Origin: an uncultured Chloroflexota bacterium
GTDB lineage: Bacteria > Chloroflexota > UBA4733
Direction of reading: 5' to 3'
NCBI GenBank assembly: GCA_937967325.1
Contig: CALBSQ010000011.1
Location: forward strand, 1-27,891
DNA length: 27,891 nt
A program made the position numbers and the translations under genes. The notes under the pieces were generated by a model. That model was not told the origin of the DNA. It did not search any database and saw only the letters and a program-made list of their open reading frames with translations. Shown piece after piece: positions 8,724 through 17,289 of this stretch (positions within the stretch are counted from its first letter, which is position 1; each line of letters opens with the position of its first letter).

Positions 8724-9202
8724 TCAGCGCCCGCGCGGCATGCCCACCGGCTCCGGTGCTTCCGCCTGCGGATCACGCAGCGCCCAGACCGGCGACCACC
8801 CCAGCCAGAGCGCCGCGGCCATGATGCCCAGGGCGCCAACGACCAGGGTGGCGCGCAGGCCGATCGTCCCCCCCAGCACTCCGCCGAGGACGAGGCCGGC
8901 CAACTGGCTCCCCCATTGCACGCAGCGCGCCGTGGCGTTGACCCGTCCCAGCAGTCGCTCCGGCGCTGGCCTGGAGCAGGCTGACCTCGTCGATCTCGTA
9001 GATCGTCCAGGCGCCGTCGCCGCATAGCTGCTGCGCCGCCAGGAGCGTGAGCACGAGCGGCAGCGGACCGCCGGCCAGCGGGATCGAGCCGAGCACGACG
9101 GCGCGGCCAATGTCGGCGACGATCAGCAACGGCCGGCGGGGCAAGCGATCGACCCACACGCCGGCGAACAGGCCGAACCCAGTGACGATCTGGGCAGGCA
9201 GG
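8724..9202 (-). pseudogene. MFS transporter remnant (internal deletion and frameshift)
   Basis: Read leftward, the first frame gives QIVTGFGLFAGVWVDRLPRR, the TM2-TM3 loop signature of a drug-type MFS transporter, running to ...VLGSIPLA near 9074. It then jumps straight to GGPLPLVLTLLAAQQL, which belongs near TM9-TM10 in full-length relatives, so roughly the middle half is missing. Around 8967 the frame shifts; the C-terminal part then continues as APERLLGRVNATARC and a last pair of membrane segments (LVLGGVLGGTIGLRATLVV) to a stop at 8724. No N-terminal TM1 can be found beyond 9202. The protein cannot be made; this is a clear relic. Confidence 0.8.
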
Positions 9203-9391
9203 CGCCCCGGTGGCTGCGCGCCACTGCTCGTGGCGTGGTCGGTCAGGTGGCCTGACTATGCTTCTATGCATCCGCGGTAGGCTTTCGGTCACCAACTGGC
9301 CAGCGACCCTTTGCGGTGCATGCCTTTGGATGTGGACACACTGGGCGCTGGAGCGAGACCTAGCCAGCCTGCCGCTGGACCATGGGTGAGT

Positions 9392-9420
9392 TTAATCTCC
9401 TGAACGAGATTGAGTACAAT
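9392..9420 (+). promoter_or_regulatory. Possible promoter for the AraC gene
   Basis: TTAATC (9392-9397) and TACAAT (9415-9420) are separated by 17 bases. The -35 match is weak. A small inverted repeat, AATCTC/GAGATT, overlaps it and could be an operator. Its position would place the transcript start near 9427, which argues for a protein start after that point. Confidence 0.3.
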
Positions 9421-9453
9421 TGCTTCCACCAGAACGCCCCTGCTTGGAGATCC

Positions 9454-10410
9454 ATGGGCATGATCGGCAACCGGACACCAACGGAGGCTGAGCCCCGATG
9501 TCCACAATCCTGGTCCGCCTTTCCGATAAACCAGATGCTGTCATTTCGGTCGACCGACACGCTGACATCGGAAGCGTTGTGGTCGAGTGTGACCTGTACG
9601 GTGTTCCGCGCTGGCTATTGGGCTTGCACACCCGACTGGCGGCTGCGCGAGCGGACCATGCCGAACTACATCCTCTTCATCTGCGTCGCTGGTGGGGCAG
9701 ACTTTGTCCTCGGAGGACGAGCGTACCGGCTCGATCCTGGCGCGGTCCTGCTGGCGCCACCGCACGTTTCCCAGGAGGGACGGCATGATCCGCTTCATCC
9801 GTTCCACGTCTACGCGGTGCATTTTGCCGCTCACCTGTATGGAATGTTTGACGTGCCCACGGTCTACCGACTGCCGGTCACCCTCCGTCCCGCGCCGGAG
9901 CACATGGCGCTGCTGGTCGAGGCCGCGCGCCGTATCCTGAGTGAGTTCGCGTCTGGTGCGCCCGGGTATGCCCTCGCCGTGAATGCCGAGTGTAGCCGCA
10001 TCCTCGCCCTGCTCTGGCGGGAGGTGGTGGCGCACGACCCGGGGCGCTCGTCCGAATGCTGGGAACGCACGGCCGAGATCGCTCGCCTGCTGCCGGTCTT
10101 TCAACTGATCCAGGCCCGCTACATGCAACATCTGACTCTGCCGGAGTTGGCGCAGGCCGTGCCGTTTCATCCCTCCTACTTCTCCACCTACTTCAAGCGA
10201 GTCGTCGGTGTGTCGCCCTTGCGCTACCTGGCGCGCTATCGGTTGGACGGCGCCCGCGAATTGCTGCTCAGCACCGACCGCACCATCGCGGAAGTCGCGG
10301 CTGCTACCGGGTACCGAGACCCCTCGTATCTCGGCCGGGTATTTCGCCGGACCGAGGGAGTACGCCCTAGCGAGTACCGGAAACGCCAGCGGGACCGTAC
10401 CGTAATGTGA
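9454..10410 (+). CDS. AraC-family transcriptional regulator
   Basis: The protein has an N-terminal cupin-like ligand domain (GGRAYRLDPGAVLLAPP, then HPFHVYAVHF) and a C-terminal AraC double helix-turn-helix (about residues 216-311, with LTLPELAQAV, HPSYFSTYFKRVVGVSPLRYL, then RTIAEVAAATGYRDPSYLGR). Such proteins sense a sugar or small metabolite and activate the neighbouring catabolic or transport genes. The start is uncertain: the frame is open from 9382, ATG 9454 has GGAG five bases upstream, and homologous sequence clearly begins by ATG 9535. It precedes, on the same strand, the oxygenase and solute-binding protein, which are its likely targets. Confidence 0.9.
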   Translation: MGMIGNRTPTEAEPRCPQSWSAFPINQMLSFRSTDTLTSEALWSSVTCTVFRAGYWACTPDWRLRERTMPNYILFICVAGGADFVLGGRAYRLDPGAVLLAPPHVSQEGRHDPLHPFHVYAVHFAAHLYGMFDVPTVYRLPVTLRPAPEHMALLVEAARRILSEFASGAPGYALAVNAECSRILALLWREVVAHDPGRSSECWERTAEIARLLPVFQLIQARYMQHLTLPELAQAVPFHPSYFSTYFKRVVGVSPLRYLARYRLDGARELLLSTDRTIAEVAAATGYRDPSYLGRVFRRTEGVRPSEYRKRQRDRTVM

Positions 10411-10568
10411 GTCCAATCTCGGGGTCTGGGCGCCAGCAATTCAGACAAAGAAAGTCCGGTTCTCCCCTAAGCAAGACCCTTGCCGGCCGCGCTGCTTCCC
10501 ACTACGCTGATTGGTGTCCAACATTGTGCGATGGCACGATTCAGCACTACTGCAGGGAGGATCAGCAC

Positions 10569-11471
10569 GTGGGGACCATGTCTTCTGAGGCCGGGGGCGG
10601 ACCGAGTACCGTGTCCGCGGAGGAGCGCTTCGAGTTCGACAAGTATGAGGCAGGGTCCTACTCCGACGACCTCTACCGCTACCGGGCGCTGGCCGACGGC
10701 ATCGACGGCTTCGACGCTTTCCAGGACGAGCACGCGGTCTTTTACCGTGAGCACGGCTATCTCGTGATCCACCAGGCCTTCAATCCAGCCGAGGTCGCAG
10801 CCGCGCTCGACGGATTGCTCGATTTGATCGACGGCAAGAACCCCGAGTTCAGAGGACTCCAGTTGGAGGCCAATGCCCGCGCCTTGTTGCCCACGGTGTC
10901 GCGCGAGCGGAAGCAGGACATCGTCCGCAAGCTCCATCATTACGTCAACTACGATGCGCGACTGAAGGCAATTGCTGAGCACCCAGGCCTGCTGCACGTG
11001 GTCGCCAGGTTATTGGAAGCGCAGCCGAGCTTGCTGGCGGACCAGGCGATGCTCAAGCCGCCACTGATCGGTCGTGAGAAGCCGTGGCATCAAGATCAAG
11101 CGTTTTTCAACGTGCCGGTGGCAACGCGGGTTGTCGGCGCCTGGATCGCCTTGGACGAGGCGACGCCGGAGAACGGCTGCATGCACATCCTTCCGGATCA
11201 ACATCGTCAGCCCATAATTCACTTCCAGCGGCGGGATTGGCAGATCTGCGATGAGCACATCCCCACGGAGCAGGTGATGGCAGTGCCGCTACAGCCCGGC
11301 GGCGTGCTCTTCTTCGACAGCTTCTTGCCGCATGGCACGCCCGCAACCCATTCGACCAGGCGCCGGCGCGCCTTGCAGATGCACTTCTGCCCGGAAGGGG
11401 TGGAGCGGACCAACCAGAAGGAGCGAATGGCGGTCTTTGGCAGCGACGGGAAGGATGTGACGTGTGGGTGA
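10569..11471 (+). CDS. Phytanoyl-CoA dioxygenase (PhyH)-family Fe(II)/2-oxoglutarate oxygenase
   Basis: The 300-residue protein carries the facial triad: WHQDQAF supplies His174 and Asp176, and LPHGTPATHS supplies the distal His255, followed by an Arg-rich strand for 2-oxoglutarate (STRRRRALQMHF). The family hydroxylates or halogenates small molecules; related bacterial members act on sugars, amino acids or lipids, and the substrate here is unknown. GTG 10569 is preferred since AGGGAGG lies eight bases upstream; ATG 10578 would leave a 17-base gap. The 3' end overlaps the solute-binding protein gene by eight bases, so the two are translated from one message. A role in using the imported compound is inference. 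Confidence 0.9.
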   Translation: MGTMSSEAGGGPSTVSAEERFEFDKYEAGSYSDDLYRYRALADGIDGFDAFQDEHAVFYREHGYLVIHQAFNPAEVAAALDGLLDLIDGKNPEFRGLQLEANARALLPTVSRERKQDIVRKLHHYVNYDARLKAIAEHPGLLHVVARLLEAQPSLLADQAMLKPPLIGREKPWHQDQAFFNVPVATRVVGAWIALDEATPENGCMHILPDQHRQPIIHFQRRDWQICDEHIPTEQVMAVPLQPGGVLFFDSFLPHGTPATHSTRRRRALQMHFCPEGVERTNQKERMAVFGSDGKDVTCG

Positions 11472-12993
11472 CTGTACCGCGCCCCTGGGCAGCACGCGAT
11501 CGGTGGATACGCTGCCGAGCCGGCCGGTGCTGACGCGTCGTCAGTTGCTCCGCGCCGTGGGCGCGACCGGCGCGCTCACGATCTCCGCGGCCACGTTCGT
11601 GGCGTGCGGCGGCGGCACCGCTTCCGAGCCGGCGGTGACCGCGTCGGCGGCGAAGATCAGCGCGACTTCGGCCCCTACGACAAGTCCGGCGCCCACGCAG
11701 GCGCCGGTGGTCGCGGCGGCGACGTCGGTTGCAGTGACGCCAACGGCTGCCCCGCCCCCGAAGTCCGTCGGCAAGGGGACGCTGGTGTTCCAGACCCCCG
11801 GCGTCGGGGCGGAAGGCACCGCCTTCGCCCCGTCGGCCATCAAGTTTAGCCAGGAGACCGGCATCAAAGTAGAGTACGTGGACACGGGGCTCGACTTCGA
11901 GAAGTACGCGGTCCAGTACGCGAGTGGCTCCGGCGGTGATGTCTACGAGTACGAGACGAAGCAGATTCTGCACTACGCCACCCTCGGCGCCTTCCTCAAT
12001 CTTGATCCATACGTCGCGAAGTCGAAGGTCATGCAGCCGGCGGAGTTCTTCCCGATCATCTGGAGCAAGTGTCTCATCCAGGGCCACCTCTATGCCGGGC
12101 CGGAAGAGACGACGCCGGTCGCGATCTACTACAACAAGGACCGCTTCCAGGAAGCCGGCGTCAAGCCGCCACCCACCAACTGGGCCGATGCTTCCTGGGA
12201 CTGGAACGCCTTCCTGGACACGGCGCAGAAGCTCTCCAAGCCGGATAAGACGCAGTTCGGGGTCACCATCTCCACCTGGTGGGTCTACAGCCTGCCCTGG
12301 ATCTGGAGCAATGGTGGCCACGAGGTGAACGAGGCGATCACCAAAGCCAGCTTCAACACGGCGGGGGTGATCGGTGGATGGCAGTGGCTGCAGGACCTGC
12401 GCTGGAAGTACAACGTGTGGAGTCAGCCGAAGCAGAAGCATCCCGACTTCAACACTGGGGGCGATGCCATGTTCCTCAGTGGTCCATATTCCATTCCCGG
12501 TTTGCGCCAGAGCGCCAAAGTCCCCTGGTCGATCGGCGCCGTCCCCAAGGGCAAGGCCGGTGTCTGGACGCGCGATCCGGCGAATTGCTACACGATCTGG
12601 ACCGGCAGTAAGAACAAGGATGAAGCCTTTCAGTTCCTCGAGTTTCTCACCGGGCCAGAAGGCCAGAATATCCTTGGGCAAAGCGCGCGCGGTATCCCGG
12701 CACGCAAGAGTGTTGCCACCTCGAAGGCTTTCCTCGAGCAGAGCGATGTGAACTGGCAGGTGTTTGTGGACGCGGTGGCCCACGACGGGCTGCAGGCGGT
12801 GACGGACGTCTGGCCGGAGATGGACAGCACCATCACCAAGATGATTGATCCGATGTGGAACAACCAGATCACGGTGGATACCTTCGTGACGCAGCTCAAC
12901 CCAGTTGTCCAGGCTCTGCTGGACAAGGCAAAGGTGCGCCGCGACCTGTCCAGCACCTACTTGCCCGTCGGCTGGAAGGCGCCGAGCGTCTGA
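11464..12993 (+). CDS. Extracellular solute-binding lipoprotein, sugar ABC transporter type
   Basis: The 509-residue protein starts at GTG 11464 inside the end of the oxygenase gene, after a GGAAGGA site. It has a Tat-like signal (LTRRQLLRA at ~23-31), a hydrophobic stretch and a lipobox, FVACGG, with the acylated Cys48, so it should be anchored outside the membrane. A Ser/Thr/Pro/Ala linker (~52-100) leads into a family 1 solute-binding fold with typical features: YYNKDRF (~220), TWWVYSLPWIWSNGG (~275), a Gly-rich hinge and the C-terminal FLEFLTGPEGQNILG. Such proteins capture sugars for two permeases and an ATPase. None is present: downstream is ~300 bases of noncoding DNA and then relics, so it depends on partners elsewhere or is orphaned. 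Confidence 0.93.
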   Translation: MGDCTAPLGSTRSVDTLPSRPVLTRRQLLRAVGATGALTISAATFVACGGGTASEPAVTASAAKISATSAPTTSPAPTQAPVVAAATSVAVTPTAAPPPKSVGKGTLVFQTPGVGAEGTAFAPSAIKFSQETGIKVEYVDTGLDFEKYAVQYASGSGGDVYEYETKQILHYATLGAFLNLDPYVAKSKVMQPAEFFPIIWSKCLIQGHLYAGPEETTPVAIYYNKDRFQEAGVKPPPTNWADASWDWNAFLDTAQKLSKPDKTQFGVTISTWWVYSLPWIWSNGGHEVNEAITKASFNTAGVIGGWQWLQDLRWKYNVWSQPKQKHPDFNTGGDAMFLSGPYSIPGLRQSAKVPWSIGAVPKGKAGVWTRDPANCYTIWTGSKNKDEAFQFLEFLTGPEGQNILGQSARGIPARKSVATSKAFLEQSDVNWQVFVDAVAHDGLQAVTDVWPEMDSTITKMIDPMWNNQITVDTFVTQLNPVVQALLDKAKVRRDLSSTYLPVGWKAPSV

Positions 12994-13308
12994 AATCGAG
13001 CATGGTGAACCCCACCTACTCCCGAGCCTGGCCATAGGGATTCCAGGGCCACTGTTGGCCAGTGTGGAGTACGCCGAGGAGCTCGATAGCTCGCCGGCAC
13101 GCCCCGCAGCCGACAATGTAGGGAGTTCCAGCTACCACGAGCTCGCGTGTCCAAGGTCTTGTTTTTACCTCAATCTATACTGGCCAGGGGCCGTGTGACG
13201 ACGAGCAGGCCGGTCGCGGCCCTGACCAAGGTAGACTTGCTGCAGGCATCTGCGAGAGAGCGAGGCACATGCGCATGGGTTCGGCGTACGTGCCAGCGCG
13301 CCGCGGCC
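12994..13308. other. Noncoding stretch after the solute-binding protein
   Basis: About 315 bases without a gene I can support. Expected permease genes do not follow. The sequence has in-frame stops in all long readings, no clear terminator hairpin with a T run, and no recognised repeat. Confidence 0.5.
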
Positions 13309-13483
13309 GAGCAGGATAACCCGGGATTCTATGCGAAGATGCGCCGGCGGCCGGCACAGCCCCGGCGTGCTGCTGGTCCCCCAAACGCTACCAATCGGGC
13401 GGGCCATCCAGGATCTCCCCCTCATCTGGGAGGCAAGCGGCCCCGAGGAATGGCGTGCCCTCTGTGTCCGCCTTCCCCTCTGA
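13309..13483 (+). pseudogene. DUF5615 (PIN-like) protein, C-terminal remnant
   Basis: The last 41 codons before the TGA at 13481 read SPGVLLVPQTLPIGRAIQDL and then LPLIWEASGPEEWRALCVRL, ending in PL. This matches the conserved C-terminus of DUF5615 PIN-like proteins (a VPQ strand, an LPIG turn, an I.DL..IWEAS helix and a terminal L..LPL). Upstream, a short piece resembling the preceding segment (DNPGFYAKMRRR) is in a different frame, so there is a frameshift near 13345. The N-terminal half with the catalytic acidic residues is absent. DUF5615 proteins are thought to be toxin-like RNases; this copy is dead. Identification rests on memory of the family. Confidence 0.5.
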
Positions 13484-13730
13484 TGAACCACCCGAGCATT
13501 GCTGGTTCTTCATTACGGCCGCCGAATAACACTCCGCAGACGGTGTGGATCAGACTCCGTAACAGGCGGCGTACACTGGGGGGCGGATTAGCGGGCCTCC
13601 TGCGACGATCACTTCTCGCGGCGCGCGAGGCGGGTCGCGCAACTGCTGGGGCCGGGCCCGGCCATCGTCTCGGCGGGAGACTGTCTCCGAAGGGAAGGAT
13701 TGCATCGATGAGCGCCGTGGCGTCTCGAAA

Positions 13731-14526
13731 TCACGCGTAGCCGGGCGTCGCCGACCGCACCGGTTTGATGAGCAGCGTGACCACGATGGCGAGGCCCCAG
13801 ATCACGCTCAGGGCGACCACCAGGGGATCGAAGAACGCTCCACCGGCGATCTTCCCCGCCATGGTAGGTGATAGTACCCACGTAGAGCAGCCCCGGCACA
13901 CCCGACAGCGTGGCGAGGCTGCTGGCCTCGGCGTTGTTGAGGCCGCCGAAGCCGATGTTGGGCGGCAGGATCAACGCCCAGGTCTGGCCGCCGTCCAGGC
14001 TGCGCGCGACCTGGGCGCAGCAGGGGTCGGCGCCGCTCAGCGCCACGAAGAGCGCGCCCTGCCGGTTCGGGTCGACCAGGAGGTCCTGGATGGCGGACTG
14101 ATAGGCGGAGGGCAGACCGGCTACCTGATAGGTCGTGCTCCAGGTGACGCCGCCGTCGGTGCTCTTGAGGAGGTGGTCCTCCCTGGTGTACGTCCCCGAG
14201 CCGTTCGGATTGGGATGGCTGGAGATGGCGCTGGCGTAGAGGACGGCCGGCGCGAAGGGATCGACGGCGAGGAAGTGTCCGAGCGCCGTCGCGCTCACCT
14301 GCTGCCAGGTCCCCCCGCCGTCCGGCGACTGCCAGAGGCCGTCGGGTCCCGCGGCGAACATCTGTAGCTCATTCGCCGGGTTCGTGGCCACGGTGAGCAC
14401 CGTCGCAGCCGGCCCAATGGCGCTCCAGCCGCCCGCATCCGCCACTGCCCGCGCCGCCGGCCAGACGGCGAGCGCGAGCAGGGCGAACATAAGCAGCTGG
14501 GGAATCCGTCGATACAACGTGGTCAC
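13731..14526 (-). pseudogene. Secreted BNR/sortilin-type beta-propeller protein with C-terminal TM anchor, broken
   Basis: The start is GTG 14526, with GGAGG upstream. A signal peptide (RRIPQLLMFALLALAVWP) is followed by propeller-blade repeats of the photosystem/BNR type: GLWQSPDGGGTWQQVS and LLKSTDGGVTWSTTYQV, then ARSLDGGQTW. The frame is good to about 13870 (LLYVGTITYHGG), then family-like sequence ends and the frame runs on as noise to 13609. In another frame, 13863-13731 encodes a convincing tail: a ~20-residue hydrophobic helix (VALSVIWGLAIVVTLLIKP) and a short basic end, as in a membrane anchor. So the gene seems to have lost several blades plus frame at ~13865. An undamaged copy would be an exported, membrane-anchored repeat protein. 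Confidence 0.6.
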
Positions 14527-14691
14527 GCCCTCGCCTCCTCTCCGTACACGTATCGATGACGAAGCTAGGCGCAGGCGGGTACGCGTAAAGGAACGCACCA
14601 ATCTACCTCGGCGCGCCGACCACCAAGCGACGGCTCTACTCTCACCTGTCCGCGACGGGTGCAATCGCCATCGCGCTCAGAAGATGGGGAC

Positions 14692-15450
14692 ATGATCGAG
14701 AACGCAGGCATCGTACCCGCTAGGGACGCCGCTTACGATGTGTTGCTCGCAGACTTGCGCGGCATCATCACCGCCGGACGCGGGTGCGCGGCGGTCGCGA
14801 TCAATGCCGAGATGGTCGCGACCTACTGGCGGATGGGCGAGCGCATTGTCCAGGAGGAGCAAGCCGGCAAGGAGCGCGCCGGGTATGGGGAGCAACTACT
14901 TGCCCGGCTTGGACGGGCGCTCAGCCAGGAGTTCGGGCGCGGCTTCACGGAGCGCAGCTTACAGAACATTCGCCAGTTTTATCTGGCCTATCCAATTCCG
15001 TCCGCACTGCGGACGGAATTGACCTGGACCCATTACCGGACCTTGATGCGATTGTCCGACGACCAGCGGGACTTCTACGGCCGGATGGCCGCATCTGGAC
15101 GCTGGAGCTCCCGGGAGCTGGAGCGACAGATTTCGTCGATGCTCTACGAGCGCGCTGCGCTCTCGAGGAAGCCGGAAAAGCTGATCGAGGGCCTTCCCCG
15201 GCCGGACCGCCCGTCGGCGCTTATCGACGAGACCTTCCGCGACCCGTACGTGCTCGACTTCCTGGGCCTGGAAGACACCTTCTCCGAGAAGGACCTGGAG
15301 GCGGCGCTCGTCCGGAACATCGAGCAGTTCCTGCTAGCGCTGGGCACGGACTTCTGCTTCGTCGGCTGGCGGCAGGAACACCGCGAAGTCCGGCTCGCCG
15401 ATAGCCTCCAGATGCACCAACCAGGCTGCGACGCCCGCATCGGAACCTAG
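14692..15450 (+). pseudogene. DUF1016 (YhcG-like) protein, truncated before the nuclease core
   Basis: Residues ~1-240 match DUF1016 proteins: an N-terminal winged-helix domain (YDVLLADLRGIITAGR; ATYWRMGERIVQEEQ; YGEQLLARLGRALSQEFGRG; FTERSLQNIRQFYLAYP; ELTWTHYRTLMRL) and the beginning of the C-terminal PD-(D/E)XK domain (FRDPYVLDFLGLEDTFSEKDLEAALV... FLLALGTDFCFVG). At about 15395 the homology stops and ~20 unrelated residues lead to a TAG. Family members run to ~340-370 residues, and the missing part holds the catalytic Asp and ExK. The protein may still be made (253 residues) but cannot be a nuclease. The start ATG 14692 has only a weak ribosome site. Confidence 0.8.
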
Positions 15451-15684
15451 CTGTCCCCCAAATGTCCTCCACTCCCGGGTCCCTTCCTCGGAATGCCGAT
15501 GATCGCCGCGTGCTTTGCATTGCGCTTCCGGTCAGATTGTGGCGGGTTGCCTCAGCCGCGTCCAGGATGGCCGCGTTCGCGTGGACGACCTCGCGGATCT
15601 ACGTTTGTTGGTGGGAGCCTCATCACCGTCGCCTCACGAGGTGCAACGGTCGAACTGCCAGCCTCCGACCCCTGTCGGACGGGT
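15451..15684. other. Noncoding gap before the ABC remnant
   Basis: About 230 bases. No homologous coding sequence is visible in any frame; the missing 3' part of the DUF1016 gene is not here. Confidence 0.4.
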
Positions 15685-15712
15685 TTGACATACGAGGGCA
15701 CACCGGTAATGC
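15685..15712 (+). promoter_or_regulatory. Sigma70-type promoter before the ABC remnant
   Basis: A perfect TTGACA (15685-15690) is followed by 16 bases and TAATGC (15707-15712), ten bases before the ATG at 15722. It is the best -35 box I noticed in the window. Transcription would start at or just before the ATG, giving a near-leaderless message. Confidence 0.5.
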
Positions 15713-15721
15713 TCATCCACG

Positions 15722-16063
<342 letters not shown>

Positions 16064-16082
16064 GACTCGAAACGGAAGGGGC

Positions 16083-17114
16083 ATGGAAATGAGCAAGATG
16101 CCGAGCGAATCGGTTCTGTATTGGGCGGCCCGCGCTGTCGGCGCCGGCGCGAAAGTCGTTGCGGTGAAGGCCCTGCACGAGGGCTCCAGTCCGTGGCGGC
16201 TGCGTATCGATCATGGTGGCAGAACGAGCAATGTCGTGTTGCGTGTCGTGGTGGCGGGCCGGATCGGCGAAGAGCTCATTGTCACCGGAGCCGTGGCGCT
16301 CCGGGTCGCCGAGCAACATGGCCTGGCGGCACCGCGGCTGATCGCGAGTGATCTCGGTGGGCGCGCTACAGGAGGCGTCCCGGCGACGCTGGAGACGGCC
16401 GTGCCCGGTAGCAGCGCGCTGCCGCCACAGGTCTCGGCCGACCGCCTGCGAGCAGCCGGGGCCGCGATCGCGAAGGTGCATGCGGCGCCCATCGAGCCTC
16501 AACGCGATCTGCCGCTTCGGATCCGCCCGACCCAGGTCGACGACCATGCCATGGAAAGACGCTGGGCGACCCTCTACCAAGCTTCCACGGACGGCGAGAA
16601 GTCCCCCGTCATCGACGCGCTGTGCGAACTGACCGGATGGCCCGCTGCTCGTGCCCGGCAAGCGGTGACGGGTCCCCGTACGTCACCGCTGTTGCAGCTC
16701 GCCGATGACCGGGTACGGGCAGTCGCCAGACCCCAGGGGAAGACGGTATTCGTCCACGGCGACATCTGGGGCGGCAACATGCTGTGGGAGGGGGACACCT
16801 GTGTCGCCCTGATCGACTGGAAGACCGCGGGCGCCGGAGACCCTGGAGTCGACCTGGGCGAGCTACGCATGCAGATGGCGCTCCAATACGGTTCGGCCGC
16901 ACCCGCATATGTGCTCGACGGATGGCAGCGCGAGAGCGGCCGACAAGCGACGAACGTGCCCTACTGGGACGCCGTGGCGGCGCTCAACACGCCCGCCGAG
17001 CTGCATGGGTGGCCGGGCTTCGACAACCAAGGCAACTCCCTGAGCGAACCGGCCTTGACCAAGCGGCGCGACGCCTTTCTGCGCGCGGCGCTCGACCAGC
17101 TCGAGCGGGAATAG
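16083..17114 (+). CDS. Aminoglycoside phosphotransferase (APH)-family kinase
   Basis: The 343-residue protein has the kinase-like APH fold. The catalytic loop VFVHGDIWGGNMLW contains His225, Asp227 and the Asn, and the Mg-binding Asp lies in ALIDWKTAGAGDPGVDLGEL (~245-264). The N-lobe has HEGSSPWRLRIDHGG in place of the Gly-rich loop and a Val-rich strand (NVVLRVVV). The family phosphorylates antibiotics, choline, sugars or other small hydroxyl compounds; the substrate cannot be assigned, and resistance should not be assumed. ATG 16083 follows a GAAGGGG site, 19 bases past the ABC relic. A perfect 9-bp hairpin lies ~38 bases past its stop. Confidence 0.88.
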   Translation: MEMSKMPSESVLYWAARAVGAGAKVVAVKALHEGSSPWRLRIDHGGRTSNVVLRVVVAGRIGEELIVTGAVALRVAEQHGLAAPRLIASDLGGRATGGVPATLETAVPGSSALPPQVSADRLRAAGAAIAKVHAAPIEPQRDLPLRIRPTQVDDHAMERRWATLYQASTDGEKSPVIDALCELTGWPAARARQAVTGPRTSPLLQLADDRVRAVARPQGKTVFVHGDIWGGNMLWEGDTCVALIDWKTAGAGDPGVDLGELRMQMALQYGSAAPAYVLDGWQRESGRQATNVPYWDAVAALNTPAELHGWPGFDNQGNSLSEPALTKRRDAFLRAALDQLERE

Positions 17115-17152
17115 CCGCGCCATTGGAACCGTCTGCTTGCCTGCAACGCCGA

Positions 17153-17175
17153 GCGCCATGGATCACCCATGGCGC
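17153..17175. terminator. Hairpin after the kinase gene
   Basis: GCGCCATGG (17153-17161) pairs perfectly with CCATGGCGC (17167-17175) around a five-base loop. There is no T run, so termination is possible but not typical. Confidence 0.35.
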
Positions 17176-17289
17176 GGGCTGCTCCTTGGGGTCCGGTTTC
17201 GGCATCGCTCGCCCTCCACCACCAACAACGGGCGCGTGCCTACCAGACCGGTGCGCCCCATTGATATTTCCAAGGCGAGGGAGAGGTGA

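Noticed and set aside
13147..13740. Plus-strand 197-codon ORF
   Set aside because: It has no protein-like pattern and crosses the DUF5615 remnant and propeller tail, which are in other frames.
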